33,984 nucleotides of DNA from Deltaproteobacteria bacterium (GCA_019313695.1 JAFDAS010000042.1:1-33984); one strand, 5' to 3'; shown: positions 1 to 9,587, counted from the first letter of the stretch. Translations and numbers: made by a program. Notes: generated by a model not told the origin, from the letters alone.

Positions 1-33
1 TATTTGCACGAGGGGATTGTTATTATTGACCAT
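1..33 (-). CDS. 5' end of an unidentified gene, cut by the window edge
   Basis: On the minus strand a strong ribosome-binding sequence (AGGAGG, roughly 39-44) sits about 5 bases before an ATG at 33-31, and the frame stays open to the window edge, reading MVNNNNPLVQI. Only eleven codons are visible, so no function can be given. It lies downstream of and co-directional with the exonuclease III gene, with about 97 bases between them. The call rests on the Shine-Dalgarno/ATG pair alone. Confidence 0.5.
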   Translation of the reverse strand, partial: MVNNNNPLVQI

Positions 34-129
34 GGCATCCTCCTGTATGTTAAAGATGCCTTATTATCAACATACCAAAGGACTTTGTCAATGATTATTT
101 ATGACCACCCCTCAATTAACTCAACTCAA

Positions 130-915
130 TTAACTTTTAAACTCGGCAACCATCACGGTATGGTCGGACGGTTTTTCGGCAAGCCTCGGTTTGAGATCGA
201 TATGGCAGTCAACCGACAGGTCGGCCAGGGAAGAGGTCGCGAGGATATGATCAACCCGCCAGCCCAGCCCCCTGTTTACCGCCGCCGGAACCCTGTAGTC
301 AAAAAACGCGTATTGTCCAGCCTCTCCCGGATGATGTTTTCTGAACACGTCGGACAGGCCCCACGATGTGATGGAGTCGAAGGCATCCCACACTTCCGGC
401 GTAAAATCGGCATGTCCCAGGATCCGCTTGGGATCATGGACATCGATCTCCTCACGGGCAACATTGATATCCCCGCAACAGACAAGCATATCGTCAGGGG
501 AATAATGTTTTTCCAGAAAATTGCGTAGCCGGGCAAACCACTGAAGTTTGTGCTGGAATTGGGGCAGTTCTCTGCCGCGTCCCTGAGGCACATACAGGTT
601 CAATACCGATATCCCGGAGAATACACCCCGGATAAGGCGGTCTGTGTCGAAGGGCTCCGCATCCTCCAGGCCGGAAGAGACACCTTCCGGCTTTTCCAGG
701 GATGCTATGGCCACGCCGCTGTATCGCTTCCCCCCGCTGAAGGCCACATGGTATCCGGCCTGTTCGAAATCCCCCACCGGAAATTTCGCGTCCTCAACCT
801 TGGTCTCCTGCATGCACAGGACATCGGGACGATTCTCCCGAAGCCACGGTATGACAATGTGGAGGCGTGAACGTATGGAATTTACATTATAGGTGGCAAT
901 CTTGAAGGTAGTCAT
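130..915 (-). CDS. xth: Exodeoxyribonuclease III (AP endonuclease family)
   Basis: This 261-aa protein belongs to the exonuclease III branch of the endonuclease/exonuclease/phosphatase fold, which cleaves 5' of abasic sites in base-excision repair in the cytoplasm. Visible family motifs in order are YNVNSIRSR at the N-terminus (metal/DNA contact Asn), QETK (metal-binding Glu), YVPQGR, GDINVA (the catalytic D-x-N), WRVDHIL and KPSDHTVM (the C-terminal Asp-His pair). Length fits the family (about 250-270 aa), so the gene looks complete and functional. It is the first gene left of the kinase cluster and is separated from it by about 160 bases with no recognised feature, so it is probably transcribed separately. 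Confidence 0.95.
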   Translation of the reverse strand: MTTFKIATYNVNSIRSRLHIVIPWLRENRPDVLCMQETKVEDAKFPVGDFEQAGYHVAFSGGKRYSGVAIASLEKPEGVSSGLEDAEPFDTDRLIRGVFSGISVLNLYVPQGRGRELPQFQHKLQWFARLRNFLEKHYSPDDMLVCCGDINVAREEIDVHDPKRILGHADFTPEVWDAFDSITSWGLSDVFRKHHPGEAGQYAFFDYRVPAAVNRGLGWRVDHILATSSLADLSVDCHIDLKPRLAEKPSDHTVMVAEFKS

Positions 916-1073
916 TCGTCAATGGTCCTGCCCTGATAAGAACTTGTTTTTTCGTGAAGGGAAGTCATTACTGTCCGGTGAAAATAAGTTGGTAGCCAGG
1001 TCATCAATCCGGTGGTTAAAAACACACTGGCTCCAAATGCAATATTGTTGAATATAAGCGTATTTCACCCGTT

Positions 1074-3218
1074 TCACTTAACCATCCTGAATCTCAGTAC
1101 AATGACGGTTCCTTTCGGCTTGTTGTCTTCAACCCAGGCATATCCGCCATAGCTCTCCATGGCCTTCTGAACGATATGGAGACCAAGGCCGGCGTGCCCG
1201 GTATCTCCATGCATGAATCCCTCTTCAAAAATCTTTTCCTTTATCTCGTCGGGGATGCCTGTCCCGTTGTCGGCAATGCGCACTTCGCACAGCTCTCTTT
1301 TTCTGCCTGTGGTTATCGCAATTCTGTTGGCCTTTCCATGGATGATGGCGTTTCTTACGATATTGTCAATGACGGAAACAAGAGAATTATCCGCCATGGC
1401 CTGGGCCTTGCCTCTGATTTCAAAGTCTATGGATGGATAGTTTTTGATGACTTCATCTATGGCGTCTCTTATCTCGAGTATTTTCAGTTCTCTGTGGCGG
1501 GAGATGAAGGATTCAAGCTCTCCCATCTGGCCTATAAGTTCCAGGCTCTTTTCCGTATGAGAGGATATCTCTTTCAGGAATTCCTCTTCTGGAGAGTTAT
1601 TGTAAAGATTGAGTGCGCTCTGCATGACCACGAGATCGTTTGTCAGGTCATGGCGGAGTATCTTGTTGATGAGTTCAATATGTTCCTGGTAGGCGCTTAT
1701 CTCTTCCTCTGCCCGCCTGCGGTCGGTGATGTCGGTTAATACTCCCTGTATTCCGACAATACGGTTATTTTTGTAGATTGGCCGGGAGTGTGTCCTGACC
1801 CAGACGGTTTCGCCGGACTTAATCAATAATCTATACTCGCTTGGGTCGGTAACTCCTGAGATAATTTTAAGAAAGCGGTCGGCGACGCGGGAGACATCTT
1901 CCGGATGGAGAAACTCAACCAAAGATCTTCCTGTGATTTCAGAGGGTTTGTAGCCGGTCACCTGTTCAACAGCGGGACTTACATAGTTCAGTATCCCTTT
2001 TTCATCGGCAGTATAGATGATCTCGCTCATGTTCTCCACAAGGTTGCGGAATCTCTCCTCGCTTTTGACCAGTAATGCCTCCATCTGCTTGTGTTTAGTG
2101 ACATCACGGACGATATCACTAAAACCGACAGGATTGCCTTTTTCGTCTCGGATAAGATAAGTGGAAAGTTCCATAGTCCTTTTGCCGCCATCTTTCCTGG
2201 TAATTTCGTAATCCGTTATCTTCGCGGATTCTCCCGTTCGATAGATCTTGTTAAATATACCGTACAGTCTCTTTGCGATTTCCGGACTGGTGTATTCCTT
2301 GTAGCTCATCCCCATGAGTTCTTCCGCTGGAAACCCCATTATCCTGAGCATTGTCTCGTTGAAGAAGGTGAATCTGCCGGCAAGGTCAAGCTCACAGTAG
2401 CCTTCTTCCTGGCTTTCAAAGATGGTGCGGAATCTCTCTTCGCTTTTTCTTAATGACTCCTCCGTGCGCCTGCGGTCGGTGATGTCAAGGATCTGGGCAA
2501 TTGTCCTGACTTTTCCCTTGGAATCTTTGGATATAGCGGGACTTATCTCAACGCGCCTCTTTGTCCCATCTTTTCGAACAACATTAAACTCATACCTCGG
2601 AGGAAGCTTTTTCCCGGCTTGTCTTCGTTTATATCTGTCAGCGACAAGTTTTTTGCCTTCTTCATCAATAAATTTTGTGAAATCCTGACCGACAATCTCA
2701 TCATTGGGATATCCCACAATCCGGCAGAACATATCATTTACATATGTGAACCTGTAATCCTCACCCACGATAAGAATCCCATCATGAGAATTTTCAACAA
2801 CAGAACGGAACTTTTCCTCGCTCTCCAGCAGTTTCTTTTCCATCTCGTATTTATACAGGGCCATCTTTACGGCGGCTTGCAGTTCCATATCCTCGAAGGG
2901 TTTGAACAGACAGCCGAAGGGCTCCGAGCGTGTGATTTCTTCAAGCCGGGCATCGTTTACATTGGCGGTGATGTACACAACGGGAATGCCAAAACGGGCA
3001 CGGATCTGACCGGCTGCCTCCACGCCGTCCATCTCTCCCCGCAATATGATGTCCATCAAGACCAGATCGGGTTGCAGTTCTTGAGCCTTCATTATTGCCT
3101 CTTTTCCCGAAGAGACAATGGCCGGCACATCGTACCCCATGGACTCCAGCTTGCGCTTCATTTCCAGGGCGATGATCTGCTCATCCTCAACAATCAGTAT
3201 CTTTGCTATTTCATCCAT
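1074..3218 (-). CDS. Receiver-PAS-PAS-PAS sensor histidine kinase (soluble)
   Basis: This 714-aa protein has no membrane segment, so it should be cytoplasmic. An N-terminal receiver domain spans about residues 5-120, with the acidic pair ED at 11-12, phospho-acceptor Asp56 (LMDI) and the conserved Lys in LFKPFED. Three PAS domains follow (about 130-250, 260-380 and 385-500). The kinase core has an H-box ILRHDLTNDL at about residue 514 and a HATPase domain with an N-box (DNIVRNAIIHG), G1 (ADNGTGIP) and G2 (GLGLHIV). With an N-terminal receiver and no DNA-binding output, it could accept phosphate from another kinase and pass the signal through its own core. The core is nearly the same as in the 6271, 11193 and 14257 kinases. 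The signal is unknown. The start has only a weak ribosome-binding sequence. Confidence 0.9.
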   Translation of the reverse strand: MDEIAKILIVEDEQIIALEMKRKLESMGYDVPAIVSSGKEAIMKAQELQPDLVLMDIILRGEMDGVEAAGQIRARFGIPVVYITANVNDARLEEITRSEPFGCLFKPFEDMELQAAVKMALYKYEMEKKLLESEEKFRSVVENSHDGILIVGEDYRFTYVNDMFCRIVGYPNDEIVGQDFTKFIDEEGKKLVADRYKRRQAGKKLPPRYEFNVVRKDGTKRRVEISPAISKDSKGKVRTIAQILDITDRRRTEESLRKSEERFRTIFESQEEGYCELDLAGRFTFFNETMLRIMGFPAEELMGMSYKEYTSPEIAKRLYGIFNKIYRTGESAKITDYEITRKDGGKRTMELSTYLIRDEKGNPVGFSDIVRDVTKHKQMEALLVKSEERFRNLVENMSEIIYTADEKGILNYVSPAVEQVTGYKPSEITGRSLVEFLHPEDVSRVADRFLKIISGVTDPSEYRLLIKSGETVWVRTHSRPIYKNNRIVGIQGVLTDITDRRRAEEEISAYQEHIELINKILRHDLTNDLVVMQSALNLYNNSPEEEFLKEISSHTEKSLELIGQMGELESFISRHRELKILEIRDAIDEVIKNYPSIDFEIRGKAQAMADNSLVSVIDNIVRNAIIHGKANRIAITTGRKRELCEVRIADNGTGIPDEIKEKIFEEGFMHGDTGHAGLGLHIVQKAMESYGGYAWVEDNKPKGTVIVLRFRMVK

Positions 3219-3250
3219 TTTTTCACTTTCTTGTCAAAATATTCATTTTT

Positions 3251-3337
3251 GCGGGGGACAGAGCCCCCGCGCTACTTCGGGGACATGACCCGATTTAGTC
3301 CCGACATGTCGGGATCGGGATCGTGTCCCAGGAGAAA
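3251..3337. repeat. REP-like intergenic repeat, copy 1
   Basis: This is a GC-rich dispersed element between two kinase genes. It starts GCGGGGGACAGAGCCCCCGC (a short palindrome), continues through GCTACTTCGGGGACATGACC and ends with GGGATCGTGTCCC, which pairs imperfectly with GGGACATGACCC to form a long hairpin. It contains the perfect 14-bp palindrome CCCGACATGTCGGG near 3300. Related copies lie near 6101-6247, 9646-9727, 11071-11123 and 14092-14121. It could act as a transcript-end or mRNA-stability hairpin. Confidence 0.8.
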
Positions 3338-3358
3338 TAGGTATACTGTCCCCTTATT
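3335..3358. repeat. Copy of the RAYT-end sequence
   Basis: The 24-bp sequence beginning AAATAGGTATACTGTCCCC is identical to 20494-20517. Its first 19 bases match the right end of the RAYT transposase unit at about 19314-19332. Here it is fused directly to the REP-like repeat on its left. Confidence 0.8.
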
Positions 3359-3362
3359 CCTC

Positions 3363-3376
3363 CAACTCGCAACCCG
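3363..3376. repeat. Heptamer tandem repeat, 2 units (CAACTCG CAACCCG)
   Basis: Two 7-bp units lie just beyond the stop codon of the 3381-5252 kinase. They belong to the same CAACCCG heptamer series found after four other stop codons in this cluster. Confidence 0.6.
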
Positions 3377-3380
3377 TACC

Positions 3381-5252
3381 TCATATCCTCTTCCTGTACA
3401 CCTGTTCCTTGAAGGTGATCCTGAACGATGTTCCCTTGTTCCTGTCAAGTTCCACCGTGCCGTGGAGTTGTTCGGTGAGCATGTCTACCAGCTGCAGGCC
3501 GAAGGTCTCTGCGTTTTGGTAATCTATCCCTTCGGGGAAACCGATGCCGTCGTCTGTGACGGTCAGCGTGTATTTACATGTCTTCGTGTTTTGTGAGAGC
3601 TTTACGGCAATCTTTCCCTTTCTTCCTTCGGGGAAGGCGTGTTTCATCACGTTTGAGATAAGTTCGTTCGCGATAAGTCCCAGGGGTATTGCCGTTTCGA
3701 TATTGAAGGAAACGTCTTTTATGTGTGATGAGAAACTTACAACCCTCGAATCCACTCTGTGTACCTGAAACAGCCGGACTGACAGATCTTCCATATAGTC
3801 GTGGAAGTCGATCTGGGACAGATCCTTAGAGAGATAGAGCTTCTCATGGACAAGCGCCATCGACCTGATTCGGTCTATCAGTGAAAGGGCTCTTTCATCC
3901 TCTATATCTTTTGACTGGAGGGAGAGGAGGCTTGTGATTATCTGCATGTTGTTCTTTACCCTGTGATGAATCTCGGCAAGAAGGGTCTCCTTCTCCCTGA
4001 GAGAGTGCTTGATCTTTTCTTCGGCGCGCTTGCTGTCCTCCTCCAGTTTCATTCCGCGAAGAGCAATCGCCATGTCACCGGCAACCTCCTTCAAAAGTTC
4101 CTTTTCCTCCTCATCGGCAGTGACATCTGGCGCAAACAATATGGCAAGCAGTCCATAAAATCGGTCAGCGTGCTCGACACGGATAATTATGGTCGCATTG
4201 CTGGTGTGTGCTTCCTTGAATAAGCAATCTTCGCACTCTCCCGGTTTGTCTACAATCAGAAGCTTCTGTTTCTCAGCGATTATTCTTCTGATGCAGGAAG
4301 GATGACCGCCACCAATTACATGTTCGCTGAAACGAGATATGTCTTCCCTGAAACCCGCACCCTTGACAGTGGCAAAGGTTTTATCATCCAGCGAAAATCC
4401 GAGCCACGCAGCATCGTAGCCTCTTGCCTCTATCAGAATATTGCAGGCTTTCTGGAGCAGACTGTCTCTATCCTTTTCCACTACAATCATCTGATTGACA
4501 TTTCTGATGGCCATGAGGATGCTGTTCAGGCGTTTGACACGCTCCTCCGCGCGCCTGCGTTCTTCAATATTCTCAAACAGTCTGACGCGGATGTTATTGA
4601 ATGCTGTTACAAGTTGATCAAGTTCGTCGGGCCTGGATGATTTATGTGTTCTGCGATCCAGAACCAGTTCCCGGTCTAATTTATCCGGATCCAGTTGCCG
4701 TGTATATTCAGCCATTTGGATAATGTGGCGTGTAATCAGGAACTGAATAATCAGGAAGATGAAAAATGATGCGACAAGCGCCTTACCGGCGTTCGATGCC
4801 AGGACAATCAATGCGTGTGCCCAGAGGCGTTGATACACTCCCTCCAGACTAACAGTTACTCGAAGGGTTGCAGTTTGAAATGCTCCCTCAGGTGCATCGG
4901 TGTATTCCAGTGAAAACTCGCGAACGATGTCCTTTCTGGAGTTCGGGTTTCCCTGAGCGGCTATGATAACCTCTCCGGCTGTTCTTGTCTCAATGATTTC
5001 CAGGTATTCTATGTCCTGTAATTTCAACGCGCCTTGCAACTGCAATCTTAGTTGTTTCTCATCCATGTCATAAGCGCTGGTTGTAATGGATTTAAGGTAG
5101 CTGCTTTCGATAAACTCAATACTCTCGTGAACAGCAGCCAGATCCTCTCGATATTCCATATACAATTGAAAGGCGGTAGCCAGCAATGTAAAAGATGCAC
5201 TGCACAGTACGATATAAAATAGCAATTTTCTGGTTAATCTATTTTTCATCAT
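3381..5252 (-). CDS. Membrane sensor histidine kinase with GAF domain, HisKA_2-type core
   Basis: This 623-aa protein has TM1 at about residues 10-30, a periplasmic domain of about 125 residues, TM2 at about 156-178, a HAMP-like linker (about 180-235), a GAF domain (about 250-405, with Cys residues in GECEDCLF), then a DHp helix pair with [13 protein letters not shown], where the first or second His is the phosphorylation site, and a HATPase domain ([22 protein letters not shown]). It lies 41 bases downstream of a solute-binding protein gene (5294-6058), which makes a two-gene transcript likely and suggests that the binding protein presents its ligand to the periplasmic domain of this kinase (inference). 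The core is closely related to that of the 16850-18454 kinase. MM at the start leaves a one-codon ambiguity. Confidence 0.9.
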   Translation of the reverse strand: MMKNRLTRKLLFYIVLCSASFTLLATAFQLYMEYREDLAAVHESIEFIESSYLKSITTSAYDMDEKQLRLQLQGALKLQDIEYLEIIETRTAGEVIIAAQGNPNSRKDIVREFSLEYTDAPEGAFQTATLRVTVSLEGVYQRLWAHALIVLASNAGKALVASFFIFLIIQFLITRHIIQMAEYTRQLDPDKLDRELVLDRRTHKSSRPDELDQLVTAFNNIRVRLFENIEERRRAEERVKRLNSILMAIRNVNQMIVVEKDRDSLLQKACNILIEARGYDAAWLGFSLDDKTFATVKGAGFREDISRFSEHVIGGGHPSCIRRIIAEKQKLLIVDKPGECEDCLFKEAHTSNATIIIRVEHADRFYGLLAILFAPDVTADEEEKELLKEVAGDMAIALRGMKLEEDSKRAEEKIKHSLREKETLLAEIHHRVKNNMQIITSLLSLQSKDIEDERALSLIDRIRSMALVHEKLYLSKDLSQIDFHDYMEDLSVRLFQVHRVDSRVVSFSSHIKDVSFNIETAIPLGLIANELISNVMKHAFPEGRKGKIAVKLSQNTKTCKYTLTVTDDGIGFPEGIDYQNAETFGLQLVDMLTEQLHGTVELDRNKGTSFRITFKEQVYRKRI

Positions 5253-5293
5253 TTCTCAAAATCCTTTGGATATCAGCAAATCGCTGTTATCTT

Positions 5294-6058
5294 TTATTTT
5301 ACCCACTTATCAAGGACTTTTTTAAATGTTCCGTCCTGCTTCATTTCGTCTAATACATCCTGCCATTTCTGAACAATCTCATCGGGCACCTGTTTCGAGA
5401 AAGCAATATATTTATGTTGATCCTTGATAACAACATAGACAATCTTCATATCTTCCGGATTAATCCCCTGCAATTTGGCATTGTAGATGCCCACCAGGTC
5501 GACAGTCGCCCACAGGTCAATCCGGCCCTTCATGAGTTTCACGGGATTGGTTTTTTCGCTGGCGCCCATAGTGTCAATATTGGTGAAACCCCGCTCGCGA
5601 AGATGCTTTTCCACAGAGTAGCCCTGAACCAGCCCGATTCTATCAACTTTTTTCGCGTCTTCCAGGCTTTTAATCTCTATTGTTGAATCCTTCCTGGCAA
5701 AAAACACCAGGCGTGAAGTTATTATCGGTCCCGCCCATTTAAAAAGATTTTCGCGAGCTTCCGTACGCGTCACCGTAAACAACATCACGTCCGGTTCTTC
5801 TGATAAATACGCGTACGCGCGTTTCCATGGCAGTGATCTGATATCATAAGATACATCAAGACGTTTCAAGGCTTCGCGCACCATTTCCGTTGCGATGCCT
5901 GTTGCTTTTCCATCTTTTGTGAAACAGACAGGTGGATATTCGAGAGTATACACTTGTGATATTTCTTCAAACCCCTGTTTTTCCGCTGAAACGTTACCGG
6001 CAATGATTGTAATGAATATGCAGGCAGACAAAATTACTAAAAAAATATTTCTTGTCAT
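5294..6058 (-). CDS. Periplasmic solute-binding protein, family 3 (SBP_bac_3)
   Basis: This 254-aa exported protein resembles the amino-acid/polar solute-binding class: the N-lobe begins with YPPVCFTKDGKATGIATEMV, followed by LPWKRAYAYL and VMLFTVTRTEAR, and the C-terminus has MKQDGTFKKVLDKW, as in family-3 proteins. The chosen ATG (6058) follows AAAGGAGGTCATGAG, a strong ribosome-binding sequence; the ORF-track start lies 13 codons upstream without one. A signal peptide with hydrophobic core (FLVILSACIFITIIAG, ending VSA) precedes the mature part. No ABC permease or ATPase is nearby; a membrane histidine kinase starts 41 bases downstream. It may be a trans-acting sensing subunit rather than a transport component (inference). 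The ligand is unknown. Confidence 0.85.
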   Translation of the reverse strand: MTRNIFLVILSACIFITIIAGNVSAEKQGFEEISQVYTLEYPPVCFTKDGKATGIATEMVREALKRLDVSYDIRSLPWKRAYAYLSEEPDVMLFTVTRTEARENLFKWAGPIITSRLVFFARKDSTIEIKSLEDAKKVDRIGLVQGYSVEKHLRERGFTNIDTMGASEKTNPVKLMKGRIDLWATVDLVGIYNAKLQGINPEDMKIVYVVIKDQHKYIAFSKQVPDEIVQKWQDVLDEMKQDGTFKKVLDKWVK

Positions 6059-6100
6059 CTCATGACCTCCTTTGAATCCACCTCTGTTGCGTGTCATCTC

Positions 6101-6247
6101 TGCGGGGGACAGAGCCCTCGCGCTACGTTATTCTGTCGTAGCGTTGCCCCTCTGCGGGCAATATCTGTGGGGCACGGAGGCCCCGCGCTACTTAGGGGAC
6201 ATGACCCGATTTATTTTTATCAAATCGGGATCGTGTCCCAAGAGAAA
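6101..6247. repeat. REP-like intergenic repeat, copy 2 (compound)
   Basis: Two related modules lie in tandem. The first has TGCGGGGGACAGAGCCCTCG and a GTAGCGTTGCCCCTCTGCGG stretch; the second has TGGGGCACGGAGGCCCCGCG, the GGGGACATGACCCGATTT arm and the matching AAATCGGGATCGTGTCCC arm separated by an AT-rich loop. The two arms can pair over about 17 bases with one bulge. It fills the gap between the 6271-9573 kinase and the solute-binding protein downstream of it. Confidence 0.8.
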
Positions 6248-6268
6248 CAACCCGCAACCCGCAACCCG
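6248..6268. repeat. Heptamer tandem repeat, 3 x CAACCCG
   Basis: Three perfect copies of CAACCCG end two bases from the stop codon of the 6271-9573 kinase. See the finding on heptamer arrays. Confidence 0.85.
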
Positions 6269-6270
6269 TT

Positions 6271-9200
6271 TCACTTCACCATCCTGAATCTCAGCACAAT
6301 AACGGCTCCCTTCGGCTCGTTGTCTTCAACATATGCATATCCGCCGTAGTTTTCCATGGCCTTTTCCACAATGTGGAGGCCGAGACCGGTGTGGCCGGTA
6401 TCCCCGTGTATGAATCCCTCCTCAAAGACCTTCGCCTTTATCTCATCGGGGATACCTGTCCCGTTGTCGGCAATGCGCACCTCGCGCATATCCCTTTCTT
6501 TGCCTGTGGTTATTGTGATCTTGTCAGCCTTCCCGTGGATGACGGCATTTCTTACGATGTTATCTATCACGGAAGGAAGGGAATCATCGGCCATGATCAG
6601 ACCCCTGCCTTTGATTTTAAAGTCTATAAATGGGTAGTTCTTGATGACTTCATCGATGATATCATTTATCTTGTGTGGTTTCAGGTTGCTGTGACGGGAG
6701 ATGAAGAATTCAAGCTCTCTCATCCTGTTGATAAGGCCCAGGCTCTTTTTCGTATGAGAGGATATCTCCTGGAGCAGCTCCTCTTCGGGAGAATTATTGT
6801 AGAGGTTGAGCGCGCTCTGTATGACCACCAGATCATTCGTCAGGTCGTGGCGGAGTATCTGATTGATGAGGGCAAGGTGCTCCTGGTGGGACTTTATCTC
6901 CGCTTCAGCCCGCTTGCGGTCGGTGATGTCGCGGGCAACGCCAATTCTGCCTGTTGCCTTTCCAGTAGCATCCAGAAGCGAGGACACATTCAGTTCTATC
7001 GGAACAGTTCCTCCATTTTTGTGTTTCATTTCAATTTCAACAAGAGGGAATTCTTTACCGGCGAGACCCTCTTTGAAACGTTCAACCATTAAATTCACAT
7101 ATTCAGGAGCAATAACTTCCGTGAAATGGCGTCCGAGAAAGTCCTGCCAGGAAAAACCTGTAAGTCTTTCTACGACAGGACTAACATAGGTTAAATTCCC
7201 GTTTAAGTCTAAGGTATAAGTCATATCTGTTGCTGTCTCGGAAAGCGCGCGGTATTTCTTCTCAGAGTCGCGGAAAGCCTTCTCGGCCTTTTTACGGTCG
7301 GTAATGTCATCATACATGGCAACCACCCCGATCAACCCACCATCAACCATAATCGGAGATCCAGCTGCTATAACATCTACAGGAGAGCCATTCTTCCGAA
7401 AGCGTACAGTCTCCCAGGATAATAAAGCCTCCCCGCCCATGGTCGTCTTTGTGGCTCTCCTCGCTTCCTCCATGGCATCGGGGGTGGTGGCAACCAGACT
7501 GTCAAGCTCTTTACCGATTACCTCTTCCTGCGAATATCCGAACAGTTTCTCTGCTCCCGGATTCCATTTTACGACCTGATGGTGATGGTCCAGGGCAATG
7601 ATGGCATAAGGGGCTGCTTCCAGCACCCCCTCAAGATACTGGAAGCGTCTTTCAAGTTCGTTCTCCATCTTTTTGCGTTTCGTGACGTCACGGACTACGC
7701 CGCGAAAACCGGCCGGCTGATCTTTTTCGTCTCTCATCAGTGCGGCTTTAAATTCAATAGTCCTTATGCTGCCATCCCTTCTGATTACTTCGTAGTCCTC
7801 CAAATTGGCAGGTATTCCCGTCCGGTAGGTCTTGTTAAATGTCTTGTATATCTTCTTCGCGGTTTCTGGGGAGGTATATTCAAGGTCGCTCATCCCCATG
7901 AGTTCATCTGCTGAAAATCCTAATACTCCGCGCATAGCCTCATTGAAAAAGGTAAACTTCCCTGCAAGATCAACTTCATAGTAACCATCTTCCATGCTCT
8001 CAATGATGGTGCGGAATCTCTCCTCGCTTTTTCTCAGAGCTTCCTCGGCCTGTTTGCGCTCGGTGATGTCGCGCCAGACCGTGTGAAGAATTTGATTTTT
8101 TTCATCGTCAGAAATAACGGTTAACAGCACTTCAACGGGAAAAATTTCTCCATCAGATTTCTTATGATACCATTCGAAACGGTGACTGCCGTTTTTAAAA
8201 GCTGTTTTCATCAGTTCATCTGCTTTTGCAAATGACAGTTTCCCGTCCGGTTGTTTTTCCGGGGATAATTCTGAAGGATGCATATTTAATAACTCATCTT
8301 TTCTATTATAACGAAGCATTTTAATTGCGGCTTGATTACAATCCACAAATTTCCCATTATGAATAATTAAAATAGCATCTTCTGATTTTTCAAATAACTC
8401 TCTATATTTTTTCTCACTCTCCCGCTGCGCCTCCTCCACCTCCTTTCGTTTCGTGGCATCGCGGACTATGCCGCGGAAACCGGCCGGCTGGCCTTTTTCG
8501 TCTCTCATCAATGACACATTAAACTCAAGAACCCTTGTGGAGCCATCCCCTATGGTTACTTTGTAATCTGCCACATCCGCAGGGGCTCCCGTCCGGTAGA
8601 CCTCGTTAAAGGTCTTATACAGTCTCTTTGCGGTTTCCGGCTCGGTGTATTCGAGGTCGCTCATCCCTATAAGTTCATCCGCCGGAAACCCAGTCATCCT
8701 GCGCATAGCCTCATTGAAAAAGGTAAACCTCCCGGCAAGATCAACTTCATAGTAACCATCTTCCATGACCTCAATGATCGTGCGGAATTTCTCCTCGCTC
8801 TTTCTCAGAGCTTCCTCGGCCCGCCTGCGGTCGGTGATTTCGCGGATGTTCATTATACCTTCAACCGCCGTGCCGTCTTCGTCAAACACAAAGTTTCCTA
8901 CGCCTTCCACCCATATATAGTGTCCGTCGGCATGCCTGACACGATATTCGACCCTGCCCGGCTTAGACGCAGCAATGGCCGTTTTAAACAACGCCCCCAC
9001 ATGTTCCAAGTCTTCCGGGTGCATTGCCTCGAAAGAAGATACTCCAACCCATTCTTCCGGTTCATATCCGAGAATATCTTTGAGAGACGGTCCGGCATAC
9101 AGGATCTTCCCGTTCAGATCTATCAGAAGAACTATGTCATTCATGTTTTCCGTAATCAGGCGGAGCATTCGTTCGCTTTCCTTCAGTTTCTTCTCCATCT

Positions 9201-9573
9201 CGTGTTTATACAGGGCCATCTCTACTGCGGCGTGCAGCTCCATATCCTCGAAGGGCTTGAACAGACAGCCACAAGGCTCTGAGCGCGTGATATCTTCCAG
9301 TCTGGCATCACTGACATTGGCAGTGACGTACACAACGGGGATGTCAAAACGGGTGCGGATCTGATCGGCCGCCTCCACGCCGTCCATCTCTCCCGTTAAG
9401 ACAATGTCCATCAAAACCAGATCCGGGTGCAGTTCGTCGGCCTTTTTGATTGCCTCTTCGCCCGAAGAGACAATGGCAGATACATCGTACCCCATGGATT
9501 CCAGCTTGTGCTTCATTTCCAGGGCGATGATCCGTTCATCTTCAACGATCAGTATCTTTGGTTTTTTATCCAT
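6271..9573 (-). CDS. Receiver plus six-PAS sensor histidine kinase (soluble)
   Basis: This 1100-aa protein is the largest of the cluster. An N-terminal receiver (phospho-Asp in LMDIVL, Lys in LFKPFED) is followed by six PAS domains, roughly at 130-255, 260-380, 385-505, 510-630, 635-760 and 765-885, then the ILRHDLTNDL H-box and a HATPase with DNIVRNAVIHG, ADNGTGIP and GLGLHIV. No membrane segment is visible. PAS 2 and PAS 4 are close internal duplicates (both MEDGYYEVDLAG), and PAS 1 is nearly identical to the last PAS of the 14257-16788 kinase even in DNA, which points to module exchange. The start is well supported (GGGGTG six bases before ATG). As with the 1074 kinase, the receiver may take phosphate from neighbouring kinases (inference). 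Confidence 0.9.
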   Translation of the reverse strand: MDKKPKILIVEDERIIALEMKHKLESMGYDVSAIVSSGEEAIKKADELHPDLVLMDIVLTGEMDGVEAADQIRTRFDIPVVYVTANVSDARLEDITRSEPCGCLFKPFEDMELHAAVEMALYKHEMEKKLKESERMLRLITENMNDIVLLIDLNGKILYAGPSLKDILGYEPEEWVGVSSFEAMHPEDLEHVGALFKTAIAASKPGRVEYRVRHADGHYIWVEGVGNFVFDEDGTAVEGIMNIREITDRRRAEEALRKSEEKFRTIIEVMEDGYYEVDLAGRFTFFNEAMRRMTGFPADELIGMSDLEYTEPETAKRLYKTFNEVYRTGAPADVADYKVTIGDGSTRVLEFNVSLMRDEKGQPAGFRGIVRDATKRKEVEEAQRESEKKYRELFEKSEDAILIIHNGKFVDCNQAAIKMLRYNRKDELLNMHPSELSPEKQPDGKLSFAKADELMKTAFKNGSHRFEWYHKKSDGEIFPVEVLLTVISDDEKNQILHTVWRDITERKQAEEALRKSEERFRTIIESMEDGYYEVDLAGKFTFFNEAMRGVLGFSADELMGMSDLEYTSPETAKKIYKTFNKTYRTGIPANLEDYEVIRRDGSIRTIEFKAALMRDEKDQPAGFRGVVRDVTKRKKMENELERRFQYLEGVLEAAPYAIIALDHHHQVVKWNPGAEKLFGYSQEEVIGKELDSLVATTPDAMEEARRATKTTMGGEALLSWETVRFRKNGSPVDVIAAGSPIMVDGGLIGVVAMYDDITDRKKAEKAFRDSEKKYRALSETATDMTYTLDLNGNLTYVSPVVERLTGFSWQDFLGRHFTEVIAPEYVNLMVERFKEGLAGKEFPLVEIEMKHKNGGTVPIELNVSSLLDATGKATGRIGVARDITDRKRAEAEIKSHQEHLALINQILRHDLTNDLVVIQSALNLYNNSPEEELLQEISSHTKKSLGLINRMRELEFFISRHSNLKPHKINDIIDEVIKNYPFIDFKIKGRGLIMADDSLPSVIDNIVRNAVIHGKADKITITTGKERDMREVRIADNGTGIPDEIKAKVFEEGFIHGDTGHTGLGLHIVEKAMENYGGYAYVEDNEPKGAVIVLRFRMVK

Positions 9574-9587
9574 AGTTTCACCCCATT

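Noticed and set aside
2619-3596. 325-aa plus-strand ORF
   Set aside because: It lies antisense across two well-supported kinase genes and the repeat between them; no family motifs and no ribosome-binding sequence.
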